From Flammeovirgaceae bacterium UBA6059 (lineage in GTDB: Bacteria; Bacteroidota; Bacteroidia; Cytophagales; Cyclobacteriaceae), in contig DIYH01000031.1 of the NCBI GenBank assembly GCA_002435755.1, forward strand, positions 1 to 64,000: DNA of 64,000 nt, written 5' to 3'. Each line of letters begins with the position of its first letter. The first letter of the stretch is position 1. The notes beneath the pieces are model-generated. The model did not search any database. It was not told the origin of the DNA and saw only the letters and a list, made by a program, of their open reading frames with translations. The position numbers and the translations under genes are program-made. Positions 34,859 to 43,176 of this stretch are shown in pieces.

Positions 34859-35569
34859 ATGAGTACATTTTATGAAAATATCGACATTGTTTACAGGGAT
34901 AATAACTGTTTGGATGAATTCCATTGGCAGAACGAGGATGCTACTTTGACAGAAACTTTTGAAAAAGCCCTTGAAACCTTTTCCATTATTTCAGCACTGT
35001 GGATACCCGAATCTTGGTTTGTAGAATCCACTGATTTTAATTTGGGGGTATCACAGGAAGGGTCAAAGAAAATAACAATACCATCAACATTATCGAATCC
35101 TTTTTTTCGGTCGGCTAATTTGCATGTTCGAGAAGAACTAAAAAAACATTCGCAATCAACTATGTGTGTAAAATCCATTCAGACTTCACTCTATGGATGG
35201 AATCGAATCATCATACCTAAAAACACAAAACCATCAGACGACTGGCAACTACTTAATATTGATAATCAAAAGTGGCCTTCATATGAACAACGTTCGGCTC
35301 CAATTTTTAATGACTTAGAATCCATTTGGTTAAAAATTGAAAATACAAACCCGGCCACTCATTTTTCCTTAGTGGTTGAAGCCACTGGTTACATCCGTTT
35401 GCGTACCTCTCTAGGAGTCACCTTTTTTAATTCTGAAAATGAAATTCGGAATGCTGATCATTTAATAAGAGGCGTAAAGCTTAAAGAGTGGCACAAATTC
35501 AATCAACAATTTTACGACAGCATTCTAGCTTCTTTATATGATATTGGTTGGGATCATATTATAAAATGA
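34859..35569 (+). CDS. Unknown protein, candidate immunity/partner of the DUF4157 protein
   Basis: 236 aa from the ATG at 34859 (a TTG at 34841 is also open). It begins 31 nt after the DUF4157 gene, in the same direction and with the same A/T-rich composition. There is no signal peptide and no membrane helix. It is rich in Trp and acidic residues (WQNEDATLTETFEKALETF, WHKFNQQFYDSILASLYDIGW), like many SUKH/Imm-type immunity proteins, but I cannot place it in a family. Position directly after a polymorphic-toxin-like gene is the only evidence for an immunity role. Confidence 0.6.
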   Translation: MSTFYENIDIVYRDNNCLDEFHWQNEDATLTETFEKALETFSIISALWIPESWFVESTDFNLGVSQEGSKKITIPSTLSNPFFRSANLHVREELKKHSQSTMCVKSIQTSLYGWNRIIIPKNTKPSDDWQLLNIDNQKWPSYEQRSAPIFNDLESIWLKIENTNPATHFSLVVEATGYIRLRTSLGVTFFNSENEIRNADHLIRGVKLKEWHKFNQQFYDSILASLYDIGWDHIIK

Positions 35570-35832
35570 TGGAACAGACAAGATGAATAATTATTAAAAT
35601 ATGACCAATAACACAAAGTAAACGCTATTTAGACAGGCGTATATTTAATCTATTATTGCTCCTTCCCTTGGATTATTATGCATATCGATTAAGGTGACCT
35701 TACCATAAATCGGTCTTTTAGCACTACTTGTTAGCCAACAAATATTCATCAATCCTACTCACTCAACCGCTGCTATAACTGATCCTTGGGTTTTTGCTGT
35801 TTTGTGTCGATACTTAGTTAAAATCCTTAACT

Positions 35833-38800
35833 ATGAGACCTTCCTTATTCCTAATACTCCTCGGTGTTGTCTTACTCGTCAACCCGACTTTCGCTCAAAA
35901 TGGTAAATACTCCGAAGCACTAAAATCCTATGAATGGCGTGCTATTGGCCCTGCCAATATGGGGGGGCGCGTAACTGACATTGATGGGATCCCCGGTGAT
36001 CCGAGTACATTCTATGTATCAGGTGCAGATGGAGGCATATTCAAAACCACCAATGGTGGAGTAGACTTCACGCCGATTTTCGAAGATCAGCGGGCTTACT
36101 CCATTGGAGCATTGACAGTAGCACCCTCTGATCCCAATGTACTTTGGGTGGGTACCGGAGAAGGTGATCCCCGAAACAGCGTGGGCTATGGTTGGGGTGT
36201 TTATCGCTCGGTAGATGCCGGCAATAGCTGGACGCATCTTGGTCTCAAGGCAACAGAACGCATCAAGCGGATTGTGGTTGATCCTACTAATCCAGATGTG
36301 GCCTGTGTTTGTGCCCTTGGCAAGGAATGGGGTGCCAATCCTGAAAGAGGTGTTTTCAAAACCACCGACGGAGGTAAAAACTGGAGGAAGATCTTATACA
36401 TCGATGAGGATACAGGCTGTGCGGATATCGCCATGGAGATGACCAACCCTCGCATTATGTACGCCGGCATGTGGACATTCCGACGCAGACCCTGGCGCTT
36501 TGATGATGGCGGCAAAGAGACGGCCATCTACCGCACGATGGATGGAGGTGAGACCTGGGAGAAGATCATGAATGGATTACCCAAAACCCCCATGGCACGT
36601 CCGGGCATTCATATCGCCAGAAGCGAGCCTAACATCATCTACCTCATGACCGAATTTCAGGGTGGAGGTACGGTTTTCCGTTCGGAAGATCGTGGCAATA
36701 ATTGGGTGATGATGAACGACGATCCTAACGTAAATTTCCGTCCCTTCTACTACAGTGATGTCCGAGTTGATCCGAACAATCCGAACATACTGTTCTCTAT
36801 TTCCGGTAGGCTCAGCAGATCAAAAGACGGTGGCAAGACATGGGAACGCGTCGCTACCACCGTACACGGCGACCACCAGGCGCTGTGGTTTGATCCTACG
36901 AATTCGAAGCGCATACTGGAAGGCAGTGATGGCGGCTACCAGGTATCACATGACGGTGGCGATAGCTGGGAGATCATCAACAACGTAGAGCTATCCCAGT
37001 TCTACCAGGTCTTCATCGACAACCAGGACCCCTACAATGTCTACGGGGGATTGCAGGACAATGGCACCTGGGTCGGCCCGAGCAATTCGCTGCATAGCGC
37101 CGGGATCCTCAAAAGACATTGGAAAGGATTGGCTGGTGGAGACGGATACTACGCCGTTCCGATACCGGGAAGTGAGCATGAAATCTATGCTAACCTGCAG
37201 GGGGGCGTAATATTCCATGTGGATTCCAGGTATGGTATCGTGCGCAACATACACCCGTACCCGAAAATCCTGGGATCTGCCGGAGATGCGATAGAAGATC
37301 ATAAGTTCCGATTCAATTGGGATTCCCCTATCATGATCTCACCGCATGACGCGAATACTGTATTCATGGCGGGTAATGTAGTATTCAAGTCCACAGATCG
37401 TGGATACTCATGGGAGCAGATTAGCGACGATTTGACCACCAACGATAAATCGAAGCAGCGGACATCAGGTGGTGAAATCTATCAGGACAATACAGCTGCA
37501 GAGTTTCACTGTACCATCCTCTATATCGATGAGTCTCCGGTGGAGCAAGGGGTCATTTGGGTCGGTACCGATGATGGCAATGTTCAGTTGACAAGAGATG
37601 GCGGAGCGACCTGGACTAATCTTAAGGATAGGATCAAGGGCCTACCGGTGAATGCCTGGGTTTCGAAAATTCATGCTTCTGAGCATGATGCAGGAACAGC
37701 ATTTGTCACTGTAGATCACCATCGCTCGGATGACTTCCGACCGTATGCATTTATGACCACTGACTATGGCCGCAGCTGGACGACCATCAGCACTGGCCTG
37801 CCACAAGATGATTATGTAAAAGTGGTAAGGCAAGACCCAGTCAATCCTGATTTGCTGTATGCAGGTATGGAGCACGGCATCTTTGCCAGCTGGGACCAAG
37901 GGCAGTCTTGGACTAAAATCAACATTAACCTGCCGAATGTATCTGTCCGAGACCTACGTATTCAAGCAAGAGATCGTGACCTCATCGTAGGGACGCATGG
38001 TAGAGGAGTTTGGATTTTGGATGACATTCGTCCACTTCAGGAAATGGCCGATGCTGAGGGTAAAGCATCTCATCTCTTCCCTGTACGCCAAGGTACCCTC
38101 TGGCACATGTATGGTAGGATTGAGAACCTCGGTGATCGCCATTATAAGGCTAAGAATCCTGACTATGGCACTAACATCAACTTCTACCTTGCTGAAGGAG
38201 AAGCAACTACGGCAACAGTAGAAATCGTTGATGCTTCAGGGGCAGTGATCCGTACCTTGGCTGACTCTACCGCGAAGGCTGGTGTGAATCGCATCGTTTG
38301 GGATCTTGGTCATGAGGCAGCCACCAAAATAAACGGTGGTACTAGCAGCGGATTCTTCTCAGGGTCGATGTACCCGTATGTTGCTCCAGGCACCTACACC
38401 GCTCGATTGAAAGTGAATGGTGCAACTTTAGAAACACCGATCGAAGTACGCGCTGATCCAAGAATTGAGCTATCGCAAAGTGACTATGAAGCCAGAACAA
38501 GCGCATCACTGGAGCTCAGAGAGCTACTCTCACAGACGAACACCATGATCAACGATGTGAATACTTTCCAGGAGCAGCTAGGCGACTTGAAGAAAAAGGT
38601 AGGACAAGATGATACTCAAGAGTCTTTGCAAGGAGATATCGATGGTGCACTTAAGAAGATAGCGGATTTGGAAGATGATATTTTGAAGCGTCCTCCGCCA
38701 TCTATGACATATAGACAAAGGCCAAGAGTCCGAGAGGAGATTCGTTCTTTGATGCGAGCTGTCAATGGAGCTACCGCTAAGCCAACTCAACCTCAGTTAT

Positions 38801-38937
38801 CAAGACTTGTGGAATTGAGAGGTGAAGTGGATGAGGCGCAAGGCATATTGAATCAGATCATCTCCACAGATATCGACCAAATCAATACCAAGACGCAAAG
38901 CATGCCTCAAATCATTGTGAAGAAGAAAAGTATGTAG
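35833..38937 (+). CDS. Large secreted BNR/VPS10-type beta-propeller protein
   Basis: 1034 aa with a signal peptide (to PTFAQ). Residues ~30-730 contain many BNR/Asp-box repeats (KTTNGGVDF, RSVDAGNSW, KTTDGGKNW, RTMDGGETW, RSEDRGNNW, RSKDGGKTW, VSHDGGDSW, KSTDRGYSW, LTRDGGATW, TTDYGRSW, SWDQGQSW). They would form two tandem propellers as in sortilin-like and glycosidase-like proteins. Residues ~770-880 look like an FlgD/Ig-like domain (ATVEIVDASGAVIRTL, GVNRIVWDLGHEA). The last ~150 residues form an alpha-helical tail. There is no C-terminal T9SS sorting domain. It is probably exported; the ligand is unknown. This protein type is common and often multi-copy in Cytophagales and other marine Bacteroidota. 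Confidence 0.8.
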   Translation: MRPSLFLILLGVVLLVNPTFAQNGKYSEALKSYEWRAIGPANMGGRVTDIDGIPGDPSTFYVSGADGGIFKTTNGGVDFTPIFEDQRAYSIGALTVAPSDPNVLWVGTGEGDPRNSVGYGWGVYRSVDAGNSWTHLGLKATERIKRIVVDPTNPDVACVCALGKEWGANPERGVFKTTDGGKNWRKILYIDEDTGCADIAMEMTNPRIMYAGMWTFRRRPWRFDDGGKETAIYRTMDGGETWEKIMNGLPKTPMARPGIHIARSEPNIIYLMTEFQGGGTVFRSEDRGNNWVMMNDDPNVNFRPFYYSDVRVDPNNPNILFSISGRLSRSKDGGKTWERVATTVHGDHQALWFDPTNSKRILEGSDGGYQVSHDGGDSWEIINNVELSQFYQVFIDNQDPYNVYGGLQDNGTWVGPSNSLHSAGILKRHWKGLAGGDGYYAVPIPGSEHEIYANLQGGVIFHVDSRYGIVRNIHPYPKILGSAGDAIEDHKFRFNWDSPIMISPHDANTVFMAGNVVFKSTDRGYSWEQISDDLTTNDKSKQRTSGGEIYQDNTAAEFHCTILYIDESPVEQGVIWVGTDDGNVQLTRDGGATWTNLKDRIKGLPVNAWVSKIHASEHDAGTAFVTVDHHRSDDFRPYAFMTTDYGRSWTTISTGLPQDDYVKVVRQDPVNPDLLYAGMEHGIFASWDQGQSWTKININLPNVSVRDLRIQARDRDLIVGTHGRGVWILDDIRPLQEMADAEGKASHLFPVRQGTLWHMYGRIENLGDRHYKAKNPDYGTNINFYLAEGEATTATVEIVDASGAVIRTLADSTAKAGVNRIVWDLGHEAATKINGGTSSGFFSGSMYPYVAPGTYTARLKVNGATLETPIEVRADPRIELSQSDYEARTSASLELRELLSQTNTMINDVNTFQEQLGDLKKKVGQDDTQESLQGDIDGALKKIADLEDDILKRPPPSMTYRQRPRVREEIRSLMRAVNGATAKPTQPQLSRLVELRGEVDEAQGILNQIISTDIDQINTKTQSMPQIIVKKKSM

Positions 38938-38957
38938 GTAGGGTCTAGTTACACCCA

Positions 38958-39014
38958 CCTTTGCTGAGTTTGTAACTCAGGAACAATACTTGTCACCTGG
39001 GTTTTGCTCACTTG
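38958..39014 (+). repeat. Intergenic degenerate repeat, copy C
   Basis: It contains a perfect palindrome CTGAGTT-TGT-AACTCAG (38964-38980). Positions 38958-38991 match 39793-39826 of copy D at 28 of 34. It begins 21 nt after the stop of the BNR protein. No T-run follows, so it is not a standard terminator. Confidence 0.6.
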
Positions 39015-39236
39015 CCTGCAGGCTGGTGTTCGTTATGCAGGTATAAAGCTGGCAATCAATTGAATAAATTATTGTTCGGCCTAAAACAAAAAAAAGGATA
39101 ACGCAAACTGTGCGTGTTACATAAATGTTGTGTGTAAGTAAAGACTCATCGACCTAAAATAATATCACATGATGGAGGTGTGAATAGCTTGATATTTTGT
39201 TAGATAGGTAACCAAATCGGAAAGACACAGATTGAT

Positions 39237-39695
39237 ATGAAAACTATTAGGCTAAGAAAGGCTACAATGAGAGACAAGGCAATAGCAGTTGACTTTGATT
39301 ATAGCCTTAATAGAGTCGAGCATATCGAACTAAAGAGAGAGGAAAAGATAACAAAGGCAATATCAGACGAGGAATGCTATATCATTTTGGCAGATAACAG
39401 ATCAGTTGGCTTTATGATATTTGATTATCGTTTTTTTGATCAAGGTTGGATAGAACTTATTGTTATTGAGGAAAAATACAGAGGGAAGGGAATAGGCGTT
39501 CAGGCAATTGACCTCATTGGCAAACAATGTAAGACCAATAAGCTATTTACTTCGACCAATAGTTCTAATACTCAAATGCAAAAAGCGTTGAGCAAAGCTG
39601 GTTTTTCTTTTGCGGGTAAAGTAAACGGATTAGACGAGGGAGACCCTGAACTATTCTATTATAAAAAGATTGGTGAAACGAAAACGATAAGCTAA
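39237..39695 (+). CDS. GNAT-family N-acetyltransferase
   Basis: 152 aa. The acetyl-CoA-binding motif is readable as IEEKYRGKGIGVQAID (Arg/Gly-x-Gly-x-Gly pattern near residues 78-93), preceded by the strand WIELIVIE. It is followed by 'KLFTSTNSSNTQMQKALSKAGF', the usual C-terminal GNAT helix-strand. The substrate is not readable; it could acetylate a small molecule or a protein. It is a single gene between repeat copies C and D, A/T-rich, with a 299-bp upstream gap. Confidence 0.8.
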   Translation: MKTIRLRKATMRDKAIAVDFDYSLNRVEHIELKREEKITKAISDEECYIILADNRSVGFMIFDYRFFDQGWIELIVIEEKYRGKGIGVQAIDLIGKQCKTNKLFTSTNSSNTQMQKALSKAGFSFAGKVNGLDEGDPELFYYKKIGETKTIS

Positions 39696-39792
39696 ACCGA
39701 ATGACGAGGTATGAGCACATAAGAATGTATAATACACAGTTTCCTATTGTCAACTATGATATTATACAGCTACTGCGAATACTTAAATCGTC

Positions 39793-39852
39793 CCTTTACC
39801 GAGTTTGTGACTCAGGAATTATACATTCTGACTCAAAGGTTTTTACTGCTTG
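39793..39852 (+). repeat. Intergenic degenerate repeat, copy D
   Basis: The head CCTTTACCGAGTTTGTGACTC and the following AGGAA..ATAC match copy C (28 of 34 over 39793-39826). It lies 98 nt after the acetyltransferase gene, in the convergent gap before the SPFH gene. Confidence 0.55.
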
Positions 39853-39959
39853 TTAGACACCCTTTAGCTATAGTCGAAAACTGAGTGTTCAATTATGATG
39901 GAAGTGAGATAAGCCACAGTTCAACTTATCCCACTCGTTAGAACCAGAGTCTGGTTAAT

Positions 39960-40748
39960 TCATTTGCCTCCGCCTTCAGTAATGATAAAAGGTGCTTCGC
40001 CATTGGTGATGATGATTTTTGAGTTATTGGAGTTTGATAGTTCTTTGAAGGCCTCAATACTTTGCCATTGTATGATTTCAGGGCTGATACCTTCCTGTAG
40101 GATTTTCTGGGCATCACGAATGCCTTCAGCCTCTACCATTCTACGCTGGGCTTCCAGCCGTTCCCGTTGAAGGAGAAATTCCATACGCTGGGCGTCCTGT
40201 TCGGCTTCCAATTTCTCTTCCACAGCCCTGGCGAGTCCTGAAGGAAGTCGAATAGTTTTTAATAACACAGCTTCAATCTCAAATCCCCGATCGGCCAATA
40301 GGTCCGACATCCGTTGTTGTATTTCCTTTTCTATCTCAGCTCTTTTAGAGGTATGCATGTCCTTTGCGAAGAAACGGGAACAAACATCCGCTGAAGCAGA
40401 GCGAAATACACTTTTGATGACCACATCTTCATAGTCCTCGCCAATGTTCTCCAATATGGATGGAGCTTTGTCCTTTTGAAGTCGGTAAAGAATGGAAATC
40501 TCCGAATTAACGTTAAGCCCCTCTTTAGAAGGTAGGTTACTGGTCAATTCAATGTTCGTCGTTCTAATGGGTAATTTGATGACCGTGGCAAACATTGGGT
40601 TAAAACCAACTGCACCGGGCCCATGAATTTCTGGCTGGAGTTTACCCATTTTTCGTTTCACACCCACCTCACCTTGTCTGACTATAGCACAGGACCCTAA
40701 AAACAGACACAACCCGAGCAGCAGACTAACTTTTTTGATCTTTTCCAT
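39960..40748 (-). CDS. SPFH/prohibitin-family lipoprotein
   Basis: 262 aa from the ATG at 40748 (the frame opens at 40766). The start is chosen because it gives a lipoprotein signal ending in LGSC (Cys20). The SPFH/band 7 core follows: GEVGVKRKMGKL, 'TNIELTSNLPSKEGLNVNSEISILYRL', 'VVIKSVFRSASADVCSRF', then a coiled-coil rich in Glu/Arg/Ala (LEAEQDAQRMEFLLQRERLE), typical of prohibitin/HflK-like proteins, and the SIEAFKEL helix. Most SPFH proteins use a transmembrane anchor, so a lipid anchor is less usual. It may scaffold membrane proteases or other complexes at the envelope. It is a single gene, convergent with the acetyltransferase gene. Confidence 0.85.
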   Translation of the reverse strand: MEKIKKVSLLLGLCLFLGSCAIVRQGEVGVKRKMGKLQPEIHGPGAVGFNPMFATVIKLPIRTTNIELTSNLPSKEGLNVNSEISILYRLQKDKAPSILENIGEDYEDVVIKSVFRSASADVCSRFFAKDMHTSKRAEIEKEIQQRMSDLLADRGFEIEAVLLKTIRLPSGLARAVEEKLEAEQDAQRMEFLLQRERLEAQRRMVEAEGIRDAQKILQEGISPEIIQWQSIEAFKELSNSNNSKIIITNGEAPFIITEGGGK

Positions 40749-41270
40749 AATATGATAGTTATACATTTATAAATAACAGTAATGCTATTATTTACGGAGG
40801 CTATCTAAGTTTTGTTGCCTACCTACATTTTGACCAAAGCCAAACATCCTCTTTTCTGGGGTCGTAACTGGTTGAGTTCGACACCAGAAAAATCGTCATT
40901 CTCGATAATAGTGGTTTAAATTCTGTCTAAATGGTCATTTGTTAGGAATCTCATATTAGTAATCTGACATATATCCCAGATAAGACACCTGATAGAACCC
41001 CTTTTCTGATAAGACAGATAGGATTTTCCAGTATGACGCGTCTTGTTATAATCGGATTCAAGTCACCTCAAACAGCTTAATTATCTGTTCTGATAAAAAG
41101 CCAAAATGTAGTCTGATCCAACAGGCTTGCCGATAAACATGGCTCACTTTTAGTCATTCACTAAATTTTGGAGATGATGACGGAAATCAAAATCTTGCGC
41201 CAGAACAGCGCTTACAATAAAGAAGAGAACACTGGAATACACATCAATTTGATCGAGTGCGATTATTGAA
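40749..41270. other. 522-bp gap with no assignable gene
   Basis: It separates the divergent SPFH and beta-lactamase genes and must hold both promoters. The phrase CAGATAAGACACCTGATAG near 40978 and CTGATAAGACAGATAG near 41017 are similar to each other and could be a repeated protein-binding site. No ORF with family features was found. Confidence 0.3.
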
Positions 41271-42185
41271 ATGAACCCAATGACGAAGAAACTACAATTT
41301 TTAATTCTGCTAAACCTATTCATTGGCTATACCATTGAAGCACAATCCATCGATCTCCTTCGAGAAAGTATAATTGAAGTGCTGGAGAATAAGAACGCTA
41401 CCGTTGGGGTAGCAATCATAGGAGAGCAACCGCATGATACTCTGTCCATTAATGGCGACAAGCATCTACCAATGCAAAGTGTATTTAAATATCACCTGGC
41501 ATTGGCCGTATTGGATCAGGTGGACCAAGGGAAGTTGAGTCTGGATGATAGCATTTCCATTGACAAAGAGACCATTGATACCTACAGCCACTTATGGAGC
41601 CCTCTTCGCAAAAAATATCCTGATGGAGGCAAAGTGACCCTGGCTGAGATGTTAGAGCATACTGTTGCTTTAAGTGATAATGTTGGATGCGATTTACTAT
41701 TCGAACTCATGGGAGGAACTGATGTAGTATCTTCTTACTTGCATGAGATTGGGATAAGTGACATTTCCATAGAACATGTGGAAATCGTCATGCAGGCTGA
41801 GTGGGAAAGTCAATATGAAAACTGGACTACTGCCAAGGCGGCAAATCAATCATTGCAGTTGTTCTACGAAAACACTGACAACTTGTTGAGTGTCGAGAGT
41901 TACGACTTTTTGCTCAGTGTCCTCAAGGGCACCAAAACTGGAAAAAAGAGGATCAAGGGTCTACTACCAGAAGAAACTATCGTTGCTCACAAAACAGGCA
42001 CTTCAGGAAAAAATGATGAAGGTTTAACAGGGGCGCTCAATGATATTGGAATTGTCTTTTTACCTGATGGTTCTCACTTCTATTTGAGTATTCTGGTAAG
42101 TGAGTCCATGGAGAGTGATGAAGACAATCAGAAGATCATCGCTAAAGTCGCCAAATTAGCCTGGGATTACTTTAATGATAAGTGA
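41271..42185 (+). CDS. Class A beta-lactamase, subclass A2-like
   Basis: 304 aa with a signal peptide (cleavage near TIEAQS). All class A motifs are intact: SVFK (Ser70-Lys73), SDN (135-137), a Glu at 171 in the omega-loop region (VEIVMQ, the position of Glu166 in standard numbering) and KTG (241-243). The EWESQYENWTT block after the omega-loop Glu resembles the PER/VEB/CfxA-type A2 enzymes typical of Bacteroidota. It should hydrolyse penicillins or cephalosporins in the periplasm. There are no mobile elements, resistance-gene neighbours or regulator next to it, so it looks like an intrinsic chromosomal gene. Start M4 (41280) is an alternative. Confidence 0.9.
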   Translation: MNPMTKKLQFLILLNLFIGYTIEAQSIDLLRESIIEVLENKNATVGVAIIGEQPHDTLSINGDKHLPMQSVFKYHLALAVLDQVDQGKLSLDDSISIDKETIDTYSHLWSPLRKKYPDGGKVTLAEMLEHTVALSDNVGCDLLFELMGGTDVVSSYLHEIGISDISIEHVEIVMQAEWESQYENWTTAKAANQSLQLFYENTDNLLSVESYDFLLSVLKGTKTGKKRIKGLLPEETIVAHKTGTSGKNDEGLTGALNDIGIVFLPDGSHFYLSILVSESMESDEDNQKIIAKVAKLAWDYFNDK

Positions 42186-42311
42186 GCTGCCTGGATAACA
42201 GATGAAACAACTTAGCAGGAATAATCATCTTGATACTCACTCTCCTAAATTCAAATTCGTTACGATTGGCTTGCTAGGATTTTCTTACGCCATGCCTACC
42301 AGCTAGAAAAA

Positions 42312-42842
42312 CTACTCACCGAATTTATCTTGCCATTCTTTGACAATTGTGGGTAGTTCCTCTCCGTCGGCCACAAAAATCAGAGAAGCAGAGTTCATGC
42401 AATACCGCAACCCTGTCGGAGCTGGACCATCATTAAAGACATGGCCAAGATGCGAACCGCTCCCGCTATCAACTACCTCCGTACGCACCATACCATGACT
42501 TCTATCAACAATCTCTTCGACGGCATTTTCAGTGATGGGCTTGTAAAAGCTGGGCCATCCAGTACCTGACCTATACTTATGCTCAGAACTGAACAAGGGT
42601 TGACCGGTAGCTGCTGAGTAATAGGTTCCTTTTTCTTTATTGTCCCAATACTTTCCAGTGAAAGCGCGTTCTGTACCCTGATTGCGCAATACATAAAATT
42701 GCAGATCAGAAAGCACTGCATTCCACTCTTCATCCGTCTTTTGAATTGGGTAGGAGTGGCTTTCCTTTTTTGAGTTGGCCTGTGTCTGACAAGCCCCGGC
42801 GGTATATGCTAGGATAAGAATGAATATAAGAGATAACCTCAT
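42312..42842 (-). CDS. msrB: Peptide-methionine (R)-S-oxide reductase, lipoprotein form
   Basis: 176 aa from the ATG at 42842. The frame is open to 43034, but this start gives a lipoprotein signal (AGAC, Cys18). MsrB blocks are clear: 'AFTGKYWDNKEKGTYYSAATGQPLF', 'GTGWPSFYKPI', HLGHVFNDGP, and the catalytic RYCMNSASL (Cys148). The four zinc-binding Cys of many MsrBs are absent (SAATG and SGSHLG replace CxxCG and CGAHLG), so it is of the zinc-free type. It would repair oxidised methionine in envelope proteins, with electrons from a periplasmic thiol system. Confidence 0.9.
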   Translation of the reverse strand: MRLSLIFILILAYTAGACQTQANSKKESHSYPIQKTDEEWNAVLSDLQFYVLRNQGTERAFTGKYWDNKEKGTYYSAATGQPLFSSEHKYRSGTGWPSFYKPITENAVEEIVDRSHGMVRTEVVDSGSGSHLGHVFNDGPAPTGLRYCMNSASLIFVADGEELPTIVKEWQDKFGE

Positions 42843-43176
42843 TGTTTTTCTTTTTTCTGAAGAACGGAAGGTTAAACCGCTTGGTTTGTAAAAACCTTGA
42901 GTAACTAATGGATCGTCCGGCAAGATCTTTCTAAATGTCGCCGGCACGATGTATTCCAAGGTGTCCTTGATTTTGATCAGCATCAAATTCCAAAACTCAA
43001 TAGTTGCTGATGATGAAACCAATGATTTCTTCAAGTAGTCACTTTAGCCTTGAACTCTTGATCCATGACAAATGGTCGTGGCTAAAGTGATCAGGATACG
43101 GGTGATGAACCTTTGCCAGACCAGACATGATTGACTAGCTTGTAACTAAGAAACTGTTATTGTCAATAGTTAAAGT

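Noticed and set aside
30763..39900. Chromosomal integron with attC sites between single-gene cassettes
   Set aside because: GTTRRRY-like heptamers occur (for example GTTAGAC near 39855) but no paired inverse core with the right internal boxes was found, and there is no integrase in the window.
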